Both the position numbers and the translations under genes were made by a program. Shown in pieces: positions 1-8,772 of a DNA stretch of 44,957 bases. A model generated the notes under the pieces. The model was given only the letters and a program-made list of their open reading frames with translations. It did no database searches and had not been told where the DNA came from. Source of the DNA: JAWKOK01 sp963765875 (GTDB taxonomy: Bacteria > Chloroflexota > Anaerolineae > Caldilineales > Caldilineaceae); the NCBI GenBank assembly GCA_963765875.1, contig CAVXYK010000028.1:1-44957 (forward strand), in the 5' to 3' direction. The first letter of the stretch is position 1. The number at the start of each line of letters is the position of its first letter.

Positions 1-35
1 GATGTTTTTCAGTCGTTCAGAGAATTTCCAGCATT

Positions 36-85
36 ATCTGTGTCCTATCCTTTTTCCATCTGTGAAAATCTGTGGCGAAAAAGGC
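36..85. repeat. Dispersed 'cacagat' repeat, copy 1
   Basis: This AT-rich stretch carries ATCTGTGTCCTATCC, a T-run, then CATCTGTGAAAATCTGTGGC. About 46 bases are nearly identical to 11457-11503. Related copies lie at 3640-3740, 22370-22520, 32770-32822, 35643-35738 and, more distantly, 44574-44650. All are intergenic. Here it sits downstream of the solute-binding protein stop codon. Confidence 0.75.
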
Positions 86-104
86 TTCTTCAATATAGGT
101 TATT

Positions 105-134
105 CGCTACGGATAGTATCGCTACGGATAGTAT
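105..134. repeat. 15-bp tandem duplication over a stop codon
   Basis: The 15-mer CGCTACGGATAGTAT occurs twice head-to-tail. On the minus strand each unit reads through the codons for Arg-Tyr-Tyr-Pro-stop, so the last codons of the solute-binding protein and its stop are copied exactly. The first stop (122-124) ends the protein and the second copy lies just behind it. Confidence 0.85.
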
Positions 135-1453
135 CGCTCCAACACACCATTGGCATGCTCGGTCGCACTCTCCAATGCCGATTCAAGGTCGCTTTCACCG
201 TTGAAGACCTCGCCCAACTGACCTTCCAGTCCGGCGCCGTCGGTGTAGCCGCGCCACTCACCCCAGCCGGGCGTGAATGACGTCGGGCCAGTGTTGTTGG
301 CCCACTCCAGCAGGAGGCCCTTGTTGTCGGGCTGTTGGTCCGCTTCCAGGAACTCCTCCGAGAGTGCAACGGGCTGATAGATCGGGATCTTGCCGCCGAA
401 GGTCAGGTCGATGGTGCGTTCGGGACCGGTCATGAACTCGATGAAGTCCCAGGCCAGGTCAGGATTTTCGCAGGTGGCGGCAATCGCCATGCTGTCGGGC
501 CAGCCGTAGGCCAGGTCGCCCTCGGCCCTCGGGCCACGCGGCAGCGGAGCAATGCCCCAATTGAAGCTGTCGCCGATGGTCTCGCGGTTGCCGTTGATGT
601 TCCATGCTCCATCCACCCACATGGCTGACAGACCCAGCGGGAAGACATCTTGCTGACGAACGCCCTCCATCTCCTTGGGCTCGGGTGCCACACTGTGCTC
701 GTGAATCAGTGAATCGAGGAAGGCCAGCGCTTCAACAGCGCCTTCGTCCGGCTCAAAGCGGGTCTTGTTCTCGTTGAGCAGGCTGCCGGCGTTCTGATAA
801 ATCCAGGACTCGATATGGGCGTAGCGACCGTAGAACCAGAAACCGTACTGATCGACGACGCCGTCGTCTTCATTGTCCAATGTCAGCGCTTCGGCTGCGG
901 CCAGGAAGTCGTCCCAGGTCCAGCCTTCGCTCGGATATTCGAGACCGGCGGCGTCAAAGGCGTCCTTGTTGTAGAAGAGAACCGTCTCTACAAAGGCAAA
1001 GGGGAAGGCGTGCATGTCGCCGCTGTTCTTGTCGCGGGTCACATCGAAGACGCCGGTGAAATATTCATCAGCATTGATGTCAGCATCCACGTAGGGCTGG
1101 ATGTTGTAGAGCAGACCGTCGCTGATCCACTGATCCACAAAGCCTGCACTCATATTGAAAACACAGGGCAGATCGCTGGCGGCAGAGAGCGCCTCGACCT
1201 TGGTCCAGTAGTCGGGCGTGCCAATGGTCTGGAAGTCGACGGTCACGCCCGGGTTGGCGGCCTCGAACTTGTCGACCATGATCTGCTCAGTCTCCTCAAA
1301 CGAAGGATCCCACATGAGGTAGCTCAGGGTCACCTCTTCGGCCATGGCTTCCTCGCCGCCGGCATCGCCGGGTGCCGCAGCGGGCGGAGCAACGCAGCCC
1401 ACCAGTGCAAACAACGCCAGAACAAGCGCTAGGAATAGAATTGATCGTTTCAT
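122..1453 (-). CDS. ABC sugar-type extracellular solute-binding lipoprotein
   Basis: A 443-residue substrate-binding protein of the SBP_bac_1 (MalE/UgpB-like) family, which would capture a sugar or glycoside outside the membrane for an ABC importer. The N-terminus is a lipoprotein signal: MKRS, a hydrophobic stretch, then LVGC with Cys at about residue 20, followed by an Ala/Pro/Gly linker. The mature part shows the usual features: VTLSYLMWDP, the hinge strand, a 'FPFAFVETVLFYNKDAF' segment and 'YGWPDSMAIAATCENPDLAWDFIEFMTGPE' near residues 320-350. The ATG has AAGGAGAT 8 bases upstream. No permease genes lie beside it here; they could lie beyond the left edge. The exact sugar cannot be read from the sequence. 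Confidence 0.9.
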   Translation of the reverse strand: MKRSILFLALVLALFALVGCVAPPAAAPGDAGGEEAMAEEVTLSYLMWDPSFEETEQIMVDKFEAANPGVTVDFQTIGTPDYWTKVEALSAASDLPCVFNMSAGFVDQWISDGLLYNIQPYVDADINADEYFTGVFDVTRDKNSGDMHAFPFAFVETVLFYNKDAFDAAGLEYPSEGWTWDDFLAAAEALTLDNEDDGVVDQYGFWFYGRYAHIESWIYQNAGSLLNENKTRFEPDEGAVEALAFLDSLIHEHSVAPEPKEMEGVRQQDVFPLGLSAMWVDGAWNINGNRETIGDSFNWGIAPLPRGPRAEGDLAYGWPDSMAIAATCENPDLAWDFIEFMTGPERTIDLTFGGKIPIYQPVALSEEFLEADQQPDNKGLLLEWANNTGPTSFTPGWGEWRGYTDGAGLEGQLGEVFNGESDLESALESATEHANGVLERYYP

Positions 1454-1992
1454 CGTTTACATCTCCTTGAGAAAAATGGGATATGCGCTTGGATCGCATA
1501 TCGTGTTTGCGCGTTGATGATTCGGTCCGGCATCCTTCGGCGGACGCCGTCGCAGGCCGAGGGGAAGCGCGCCTACCATAAGATGACTATAATCCTTTGC
1601 AACGGCTGATGTCAACTGGAGCGAATTTGCCAGGCGATGCCCTGGAATCTGCTTTCCGCCGGCATTCCGAGATTGCGTCACGGATTCTAGCGTTCTTGAT
1701 ATGACGGCTCGTGCAATCCCGGAATACCTCAACGCCACATACACGCCAAACAAGTCGGACTCTGAGCGTCTCTTGAAGAAAACCGCCGATTGCCAAGCCC
1801 GGTGCCAAGGACTACACTATCATGAGTTCACGATCGGTCATTCTGCTCGTGCAATGACCGCGACAAGACAATGGAGCTACGCTAGATCCTCGTCTATAGC
1901 GGGTAGCAAGCAAAGAATCTCGGTTTGTCATAGATCGCGAACGGCAAAATACGGCTTCTTGAACGGATCGTGTCAGGCAAGAGGGTCTTACT
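1454..1992. other. Intergenic region between divergent genes
   Basis: No convincing gene is present; the short open frames lack family features. It holds the leader and promoter of the minus-strand binding protein (1586-1615) and an 8-bp stem, CGGTCATT/AATGACCG (1835-1842 with 1853-1860), of unknown role in front of the antitoxin-like gene. Confidence 0.5.
1586..1615 (-). promoter_or_regulatory. Sigma-70-type promoter for the solute-binding protein
   Basis: On the minus strand TTGACA (1610-1615) and TATAGT (1586-1591) are separated by 18 bases. Transcription would start near 1579, giving a leader of about 125 nt before the ATG at 1453. Confidence 0.6.
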
Positions 1993-2250
1993 ATGACCGT
2001 CAAGGAAATCGAACAAGCAATCGAACAGCTTCCGCGACATGAACTGAATGAGTTGGCTGCCTGGTTCGAAACCTACCATGCACAAGTGTGGGATCAGCAG
2101 ATTGAGAACGATCTGAATTCAGGTCGGCTGGACAAGTTACTCAACGAGGCAGATGACGAATACTTTGTGACTCACGTTGCCAATGTAGACGAAATCCCCG
2201 ATCCAAAGCCGGGGAGCATTCGTGCCCAAATCCCGAAAAACAGTATTTAG
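1993..2250 (+). CDS. Orphan antitoxin-like protein (RelB-type addiction-module family)
   Basis: An 85-residue protein. Its first 50 residues (TVKEIEQAIEQLPRHELNEL, then AWFETYHAQVWDQQIENDL) match the well-known short antitoxin/addiction-module family that starts with a helix of the type 'E-I-E-x-A-I-x-x-L' and has 'AWFE...WDxQIExD'. In that family the protein normally ends soon after a basic tail and is followed by a RelE/ParE toxin. Here the tail (from about residue 55) is unlike the family and no toxin gene follows. A weak AGAGGG lies about 8 bases before the ATG. It is probably a leftover of a toxin-antitoxin pair, possibly still a real small protein. Confidence 0.6.
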   Translation: MTVKEIEQAIEQLPRHELNELAAWFETYHAQVWDQQIENDLNSGRLDKLLNEADDEYFVTHVANVDEIPDPKPGSIRAQIPKNSI

Positions 2251-2263
2251 CAGAATTCTTGAC

Positions 2264-2672
2264 CTACAGATGTTCCCCAAGCAACCGCATCCAGTTTCCG
2301 TGCAGTACCTTTTCCATATCCCCGTCCCCAAACCCACGCTCGATCATGATGCGGGTCACGTTGCTCATATGGCTGTGATCGGACAGATCCGGCGGAAAAA
2401 AGACGTCAATCGCCGGCAAGGTCATAGCCGGGCGCTGGTCGATGAGGAACTTGCAGAAGTCGAAGCCGATGCCCACCAGGTCGACCGTATGCTTAAGCTG
2501 ATCGACGAAGCCGTCGGCCGTGGCCTTGGCCCGCTCGGTGCTGAGCAACGCCGCGCCCAAGCCGATGACGCCGCCGCGCTCGGCCACGCGTATCATCTGC
2601 TCGTCGCTGCTGTTGCGCTCGATGTCGAAGAAGGTTCGCGGGTTGGTGTAGGAGATGACGACCTGATTCCTC
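2264..2672 (-). pseudogene. C-terminal remnant of membrane dipeptidase (peptidase M19)
   Basis: About 135 codons in one frame match the last third of M19 (renal-dipeptidase-like) zinc peptidases: VVISYTNPRTFFDIERN..SDEQ, then RVAERGGVIGLGAALL, VGIGFDF (the GxDFDG-like metal/substrate region), and HMSNVTRIMIERGFGDGDME followed by KVLHGNWMRLL. The family is about 330-400 residues long. The first two thirds, with the HTD and Glu metal ligands, are missing. Reading upstream, the frame meets a stop and the homology ends near 2672, about 100 bases before the first gene of the ATPase-helicase module. The module, or a deletion beside it, probably removed the 5' part. Confidence 0.75.
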
Positions 2673-2769
2673 TAGACAAACGTTCTTGAATTATCCTGTC
2701 GATTGCGATAAGCTTCTGGCATATTTCCGGATGTTGTTCCGTACACCTGACAGAAGAGGCGTAGACTTC

Positions 2770-3624
2770 ATGAATGAGCAATTGTTAGACCAGCTTGAGG
2801 CCGCACAGGCTGATCTTGATCCCCAGTTCAAGGCGTTGCGCAATGCAGCCGGCGCGCTCAAGCGTGCCGTCAAACTTGCCAACGAGGAAACACTCGATGC
2901 ACTGGCCATGAACAAGCTCCTGGTCAAACTGGAGGAAGCAGCGGCCCAGGTCGACAGTGCCGCCCTTCAGACAGCGACCGCAACCTTCGCCGCCGAGACC
3001 CAACAGGCCCTCGACGGACTGGCCTTCGACTTCGCCAAGGATCTGCGAGACGTCTTCCAGGCACGCGGCCTGACTGTCGAAGGACGACCACCGACCTTGA
3101 GCGTGGGCCTGCTGGTCCTGCAGATCGACATCGGCGCACGCAAGGCTCAATGGTTCTACGGCAAGGAACCGCTGACTCGCCCGATCCCGCTCTCCATCAA
3201 CAACCTGCTGAAGGCGTATGACGCCCAACATAAGGCCATTGAACAGCGCGAATTGAAGGCCATTGAGTTTGTGGGTGAGCTGTACACGGCATGGGAAGAC
3301 CTGATCGGGCAGCGGAAATCGAAGCCGACCGGCGGACGCATCAGCCTGGTCGAACTCTTTGCCCAGGTGACCATGAATCGGCAGGCGGCGCGTTTCTGGA
3401 ATGCACCCTCGCGTAGCACTTTCAAGGACTATGACCGTGCCCACTTCGTGCGTGACTTGGTGTTGGCCTTAGACGTGTTGCCCCTTGAGGTCAATGGCCG
3501 GGAACTCGTCTTCCATCTGGCCGGGGCGACCAAAAGCCAGGCAGAAAGCGCGGCCAAGAGCATCTGGATCCCCACGAACGCCCTGGACGGTGAATACTAC
3601 TCCGGCCTCACCTTCGATCAGTAG
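2770..3624 (+). CDS. Coiled-coil protein, first gene of the BrxD-like ATPase/helicase module
   Basis: A 284-residue soluble protein with no signal peptide or membrane segment and no family that I recognise. Residues 1-100 are rich in Leu/Ala/Glu/Lys heptads and likely coiled coil. The middle has a beta-like stretch (TLSVGLLVLQIDIGARKAQW, then FYGKEPL). The C-terminal third contains 'RISLVELFAQVTMNRQAARF' and 'HFVRDLVLALDVLP'. The ATG at 2770 is preferred over an upstream in-frame ATG at 2686 because the 28 extra residues run back into the junction with the dipeptidase remnant and are not protein-like. It stands 124 bases before the first BrxD-like ATPase on the same strand. By position it may be the adaptor or sensor of the module, comparable in place only to the TerB-domain protein of Shango; I see no TerB motif. 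Confidence 0.7.
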   Translation: MNEQLLDQLEAAQADLDPQFKALRNAAGALKRAVKLANEETLDALAMNKLLVKLEEAAAQVDSAALQTATATFAAETQQALDGLAFDFAKDLRDVFQARGLTVEGRPPTLSVGLLVLQIDIGARKAQWFYGKEPLTRPIPLSINNLLKAYDAQHKAIEQRELKAIEFVGELYTAWEDLIGQRKSKPTGGRISLVELFAQVTMNRQAARFWNAPSRSTFKDYDRAHFVRDLVLALDVLPLEVNGRELVFHLAGATKSQAESAAKSIWIPTNALDGEYYSGLTFDQ

Positions 3625-3639
3625 TTGTAAGGGCTTTAC

Positions 3640-3740
3640 CACAGAGGCACGATGGGGAGCACGGAGAGCACAGAGGCGAAATCGAGAAAAATCTTTGCCC
3701 ATCTGGTCCTATCCATGTCCATCTGTGACAAAAACAGGCA
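3640..3740. repeat. Dispersed 'cacagag/cacagat' repeat, copy 2
   Basis: The gap between the first two genes of the module holds CCACAGAGGCACGATGGGG, GCACGGAGAGCACAGAGGCG, then GGTCCTATCCATGTCCATCT and GTGACAAAAA. It shares the 'cctatcc...ccatctgtgac/aaaa' core of copy 1 and the 'cacagaggcacga' start seen at 35643. Confidence 0.65.
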
Positions 3741-3748
3741 GGTCAATC

Positions 3749-5037
3749 ATGACTTCATCAAGGCTGGTCGCACGTCGAATCATTGAGATTCTCGGCAGTT
3801 CAGGCACGCCGCCGGTCAAGGGCGTGGCCTACTTCAACGTGGGCAATCGTTCACTGCTGGACACGCTGGACGAGTACTACTTCTCATCCTATCTCCAGGA
3901 TGGCGGCGCCGCCTATAAGATGGTGATCGGCGACTACGGCAGCGGGAAGTCCCACTTCCTCTACTGTCTGCAAGATCTCGCCTGGAGCCGGGGTTTCGCC
4001 GTCTCCAAGGTAGACCTTAGCCCGGTCGAGACGCCCTACAACGACCAGCGGCTGGTCTATGCCGCGGTGGTGCGCAATCTGGTCTGGCATGAGGAAGACG
4101 AGAGCATGACCGACGAACGCGGCCTGTCCGCCTTCCTTGAGGGCACGCTACGCCGCTTCGTGGGCAGCGATCCGCTTAGCCTGGAGACACTGAGTCACCC
4201 CAACTATCAGGGTCTTGTCGACACGCTGGAGGCAGCGGCCATCGACAGCCTCGCCTACAAGAACGCCACCCTGGCCTACTTCGAAGCGCTGATTCGCGAG
4301 CAGGATGATCGGCTTGACTCGCTGACACGCTGGCTGATGGGCGTCAACACCACGCCGGAAGATACCAAGCGGCTGCGTGAGGTGGGCGTCACCGGCAAGA
4401 TCACGCGGCCCAACGCCTTCCGCATGCTGCGCTCGCTGACCCAAACCATCCGCACCCTCTCCTACAGCGGGCTTGTACTGCTCTTCGACGAAGTGGATCG
4501 CATGTCGAGCATCGGCGGCAAGGCCGAAAAGCTGGCCACCGACAACTTACGCGAGGTCATCGACCGCTGCCGCGACGATCTGCCCGGGGCCATGTTCGTC
4601 TACGCCGCGCCGCCTCAGTTCATCAACGACATCGTGCCCCGCTATCCGGCCTTGCAGCAGCGACTGCGTTCGCCCGGCCGTTTCTCACATGCCAACCATT
4701 TCAGCCCGCTGATCAGCATCGATCACCTCGACCTGGATGAGAACGACCTGATGTTGGCCATCGGCGAGAAGCTGTCCCGCTCTACGAGGCAGCGTTCGAG
4801 GTGAAGCTCGACGAAAAGATGCAGCAGGCCAACGCCGCCATCATGGCCAACGTTGCGCGCGATGTATTTCTCGACATCAGCCATCGGCGGCTTTTCGTCA
4901 AATCCTTTGTCACCGAACTGGCTCGGCAGCAGGCTGAGGGCGAACATCTGCTTTCCGAAGCCGAGGCCATGGCCATCATCCGCGGCCAGGTCGATGAGTT
5001 GAGCGGCAGGAAACACCGCCGTATTGAGGCAGGGTGA
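3749..5037 (+). CDS. BrxD-like ATP-binding protein (DUF2791 type), frameshifted near 4773
   Basis: A P-loop ATPase of about 429 residues, the usual size of BrxD proteins from BREX systems. Walker A is GDYGSGKSHF (residues 61-70) and Walker B is LVLLFDEVDR (about 243-252). The start 'RLVARRIIEILGSSGTPP' and 'LREVGVTGKITRPNAFRMLR' are typical of this ATPase group. As sequenced, the frame ends at 4804, but the protein clearly goes on in the next frame: GEKL | PLYEAAFEVKLDEKMQQANA ... DELSGRKHRRIEAG, to a stop at 5035-5037. One surplus base near 4773 explains this. The ATG at 3749 is chosen because residues before it come from the repeat. Role: by analogy with BrxD and Shango ATPases it may load or control the downstream helicase; this is inferred. 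Confidence 0.8.
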
Positions 5038-5075
5038 TTGGTGATTGGGAGATTGCTGCTGTGAGCACAAGGCGT

Positions 5076-5099
5076 AGAGACGCAAGATTTTGCGTCTCT
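5076..5099. repeat. Perfect 10-bp palindromic repeat, copy 1
   Basis: AGAGACGCAA and TTGCGTCTCT form a perfect 10-bp stem with a 4-base loop (GATT). The identical 24 bases recur at 32716-32739, 27 kb away. It lies between the two ATPase genes and has no T-run, so it looks like a dispersed palindrome rather than a terminator. Confidence 0.8.
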
Positions 5100-5143
5100 G
5101 CTGTCAATTGAGAGCCGGATCAGGACAACGAGCAGGCGACGTG

Positions 5144-6559
5144 ATGAATGTAGAATTGGGCGACCGGGTAGAGCATCCTCGCTACGGCGGCGGGCAGATT
5201 GTGGCCCTCTATCGCAACGGCGAGGAGTGGATGGTGCGCTTCGACAGCGGGCTGCGCTTTCGGCGCGACCGCGCATGAGTTTCCGGCGAGGAGAAGACGC
5301 CGGCTGTCGGGCCCGCTCCGTTGCCACTGCCCGACACGCCGCCCATGACCCGCACCCAATATGAGGCGCGCAACTTGGTCGAAGCGTTGCGCGTCGGCGT
5401 GGCCCCGGCCCAGCATGTCTCCGAATTGACCATCGGCCTGGAAGAAGAGCGGGCCAGCCTGATTGCCGGGCTGAACGAGGCCCACGCTCAGGGCGGCGCT
5501 GCTCGCGCCATCCTCGGCGACTATGGCTTCGGCAAGAGCCACATCGTCGAGTTGACCAGCCAGGAGGCGCTGGAACGCAATTTCCTGGTGGCGACCGCCA
5601 GCCTGGACCTGGGTGAACTGCCGCCGCATCGGGCCTTCGACATATTCGGCAGCCTCATGCGCAGCCTGCGCTATCCGGACACCGACGAGCAGGGCATCGG
5701 CCCGCTGCTGGATGCCATCACCGCCAGCCGAACGTGCCCAGTTGGACGAATTGGGCGACGTGGAGAACGATCCGCTGGTGGTGGCGTTGCAGGCGCTGGA
5801 CGGTCTCACGTCAACACGCCAACGGCGGGCATGGCAACAGTGGCTCATGGGCGGTCGTCGCGTCAAGCTCATGAACCGGGCCACGCCACGCAAGATCCGC
5901 TTCCCCTCCATCTATCGCGTCGGCCACAACGCGCGGCCAGATCGCCTATCTGCTCTCCGGCGTCAGCGTGATGGCGCGGCTGGCCGGCTACAGCGGTCTC
6001 TGCGTCCTCATCGACGAGGCCGAGAGCCTACTCGCTGCTCTACCCATACCAGCGTCCCAAGGCCGGGCACTTCTTCAGCGCCGTCATCTATGCCGCGCTG
6101 CAAGACCGGCAGTCCGGATCGATTTCAGAGGACGCATTCCCGCAGCACCGATGGCGTGACTATCCGCTGGCCTACAACGATCGCCAGTCGCTCTTCTTTC
6201 TCTTCACCGTCACGCGCAGCGACGACCAGATGCCGCTTGAGGACTGGCTCAGCGACGACCAGATCCTGACCCTGGACCCCATCATACGCCTCAGGAGATC
6301 GGCCAGTTTCTGCAACAGCTGATGGGCTACCACGGGCGGCCTATGAATATGAGGCCGGCGAACGTCAGGGACAGTTGCGCCGCGGCGCGGCCGAACACCT
6401 GGCGCGGGCGTGCGCAACGACCGCCTCAACATCCGCGGCATGGTGCGTCTGGCCGTCGAACTCTACGATCTGCTCTACCTCTATCCCGACTACCCCATCG
6501 TCGACCTGCTGGACGAACTGCGCAGCCAGATGCATGAGCGCGACCCCCTCGCCGGCTGA
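5144..6559 (+). pseudogene. Second BrxD-like ATPase with N-terminal Tudor-like domain, broken frame
   Basis: The first 45 residues, MNVELGDRVEHPRYGGGQIV then ALYRNGEEWMVRF, resemble the small beta-barrel at the C-terminus of UvrD/PcrA helicases (DUF3553/Tudor type). A BrxD-like ATPase follows: MTRTQYEARNLVEALRVGVA, Walker A GDYGFGKSHI (5518-5547) and Walker B CVLIDEAES (about 6001-6027), then, in other frames, SISEDAFPQHRWRDYPLAYN and NDRLNIRGMVRLAVELYDLL. An in-frame TGA lies at 5276-5278, and the frame changes near 5735, 5940, 6035, 6290 and between 6345 and 6420. The last frame ends at 6557-6559, overlapping the helicase start by 26 bases. Motifs are intact between slips, so either recent decay or sequence errors broke it. 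The Walker A differs from that of the first ATPase (GDYGSGKSHF), so the two are paralogues, not a fresh duplication. Confidence 0.7.
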
Positions 6560-8739
6560 GCTGAAGGGACGCCTGCCGCCACACGTGGCCCGCCTTCTTC
6601 GCCCGCCACGGCAACTTCACCGGCGGTGCAGATTGACGGCCATTCCGCCCATCCTGCGACGGCGAAAATACATTGATCATGGCGGCCACTGCGGCGGGCA
6701 AGACCGAGGCCGCCATTGCTCCGCTGCTCGAGCGGTACTCTGCTGGCCGCATCTGCCGCGACTGGCGTCACTACCAAAGCCGATGCCGGCAATGCTGACC
6801 TGCGCATCCTCTACATCTCGCCCACCACGAGCGCTTGGTGCGAGACCTGTACGAGCGGCTGCGACTGCCGTTGGACTCGCTCAGTGTCTCATTGGCCATG
6901 AAGAGCGGCGACACCGGTCCGCTCTCGAATCTGCCTCGGTGCTGATCACCACGCCCGAATCGACCGACTCGCTGTTGACGCGCGGGCGCTCGTTCCTTTA
7001 CCGGCTTGCAGGCCGTGGTGCTCGACGAGATCCACCTCTTCGACGGCGGCCCACGCGGCGATCACGTGCGCTGTCTGCTCAACCGCATCGAGATCATCCG
7101 CGCTACTATCATCGGCAGGCATCAGGACACCCGATGCGCCGCCACTGCAACGGATGGCGCTCTCGGCCACGGTAGCCGATCCCGCGGGCGTGGCCCAGCG
7201 CTACCTGGCCGTGCGGCGATGGACGGACGAGAACGCGCCGGTCATTGTCGAGTGCGCCGGCAGGGCGTGGGCTCGACGCCGAGATTTCCCCGTCGCCTGA
7301 GCTGGAAGAGTCGCCCAGGCGCTGCTCTGGCGAGCCTGGGGCGATCCGCCGGCGCGCAAGTCGCTGCTCTTCTGCAACACGCGGCGCGAGGTCGAGCAGA
7401 CCGCTGCCTATCTGCGCCGGAATCTGGGCTACGAAGCCTCGGATCTTCGTCCACTACTCCAACCTGGATCCGGCCATGCGTCGCACCGTGGAGGAGGATT
7501 TTGCCCAGGCGGGCACGGCCATCTGCGTCTGCACCTCCACACTGGAACTGGGCATCGACATCGGCAGCATCGACGATGTGGTGCTGCTGGGGCCGCCGCC
7601 GTCGCTGGGCTCGTTCCTGCAGCGCATCGGCCGCGGCAACCGGCGCAGCAATCGGAGCCGGGTGCTCTGTCTGGCACGCGATCCGCTGGAAGAGATTCAG
7701 TTTCAGCGCAATGGTCGAACTGGCCGGCGGACGACGGCAGCAGTGGCGACAGCGGCAACTGTAGACGAGGATGCGGCCCCGACCGTTTGGGAAAAGCGGC
7801 CTGCCTCTGTGGAGGCGCAACCCGCCTATCTCTTCCGGCCATCAGTACTGATCCAGCAGGTCTTCAGCCTGCTCAAGCAGAGTCCGACCGGCAGCGTGCG
7901 CCTGGCAGATCTGCGCCGCGTCTCGCCTGTCGACCTGGATGACAAAGACTCTGCGAGCGATTCTGGACGAGCTGGGCGGCCCGACTATTCTGCGCCAAGG
8001 GCGGCCCAACGAGTGGCGGCCCGGCGCCGAATTGGACCTGCTGCTGGACGCCCACGAAATCTACAGCAACATCGGCTCGGATCCGCTCTCGGTGCTGGTG
8101 GTGGATGCCTACAGCAGGCGCACGATGGCCAGGATGGAGCGTTCACAAGTGCGCGGCGCCAATGCTGCAATTGGGCGGACGAACCTGGGCCGTGGCCTGG
8201 CGTGATCGTTACCGCATCGGCGTGCGCCTGGGCGGCAAAGGCGTGCCGGACGAGTCATTCATGGCCGGGCGGCGCACCCATGACCGTCTCGCTGGAGATG
8301 GGCCAGGCGGTTGCCGGTCATTTTGGCATCAACTCGGCCGACGCTGCCGATGATCCAGGACCTCCAGGGAACGTGGGTCTGCCATTTCTGGGGCGACCTC
8401 TATGGCCGCTGGCTGGCAGCCATGCTGCAAGGGGAACGGGCGACCTCGGCCGCGCATGTGGAGGTGGTCAACGAACATGTGCTCTACGTACACGGGCGCG
8501 TCCGCCGGTTGCCGCCATGGGATGAAGCATTGGCGCTGCGCCATCTGCGCACGCTGGCGCCGGGCGCGATCCCATACCTCAATCTGGGGCGGTTTCATTC
8601 GTTGTTGCCGCCGACATTGGCCTGGCAGACGGTGATGAATGCATGTGATGTGGAACGCTTCGAGCGGCTCTATCGGGAGGCGAGGCCGGCTTCAGCAAGT
8701 AGCACTCTGGCCGGGGAACTGAGGCCTCTGCTATACTGA
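6534..8739 (+). pseudogene. Lhr/BrxHI-like DEAD/DEAH helicase, broken frame
   Basis: Read across frames, this encodes a superfamily 2 helicase of about 730 residues. Start MSATPSPAELKGRLPPHV; motif I AATAAGKTEAA (about 6680-6715); LRILYISPT (Ia); VLITTPEST; motif II VVLDEIHLFDGG (7015-7050); SLLFCNTRREVEQTAAYLRR; CTSTLELGIDIGSIDDVVLL (motif V region); motif VI QRIGRGNRR (about 7618-7645). The C-terminal part, SVLIQQVFSLLKQSPTGSVR and then, from 8311, PMIQDLQGTWVCHFWGDLYG up to the stop at 8737, looks like the accessory domain of Lhr-type helicases. There are frame changes every few tens to hundreds of bases from 6587 to 8340. In BREX types 2 and 6 and in Shango, such helicases travel with BrxD-type ATPases. 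Confidence 0.75.
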
Positions 8740-8772
8740 AACTCCGTTGTAAATTCAGATCAGGAGAAAAAA

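Noticed and set aside
2222..2689. Open frame of 155 codons on the plus strand
   Set aside because: Antisense shadow of the dipeptidase remnant.
5276..5278. In-frame TGA in the second BrxD-like ATPase as a second selenocysteine codon
   Set aside because: It lies in a linker between two domains, not at a Cys position, and the gene has many frame slips.
2770..8739. A complete BREX system
   Set aside because: No PglX methylase, PglZ phosphatase, BrxL/BrxC or BrxA/BrxB gene is present; only BrxD-like and helicase parts.
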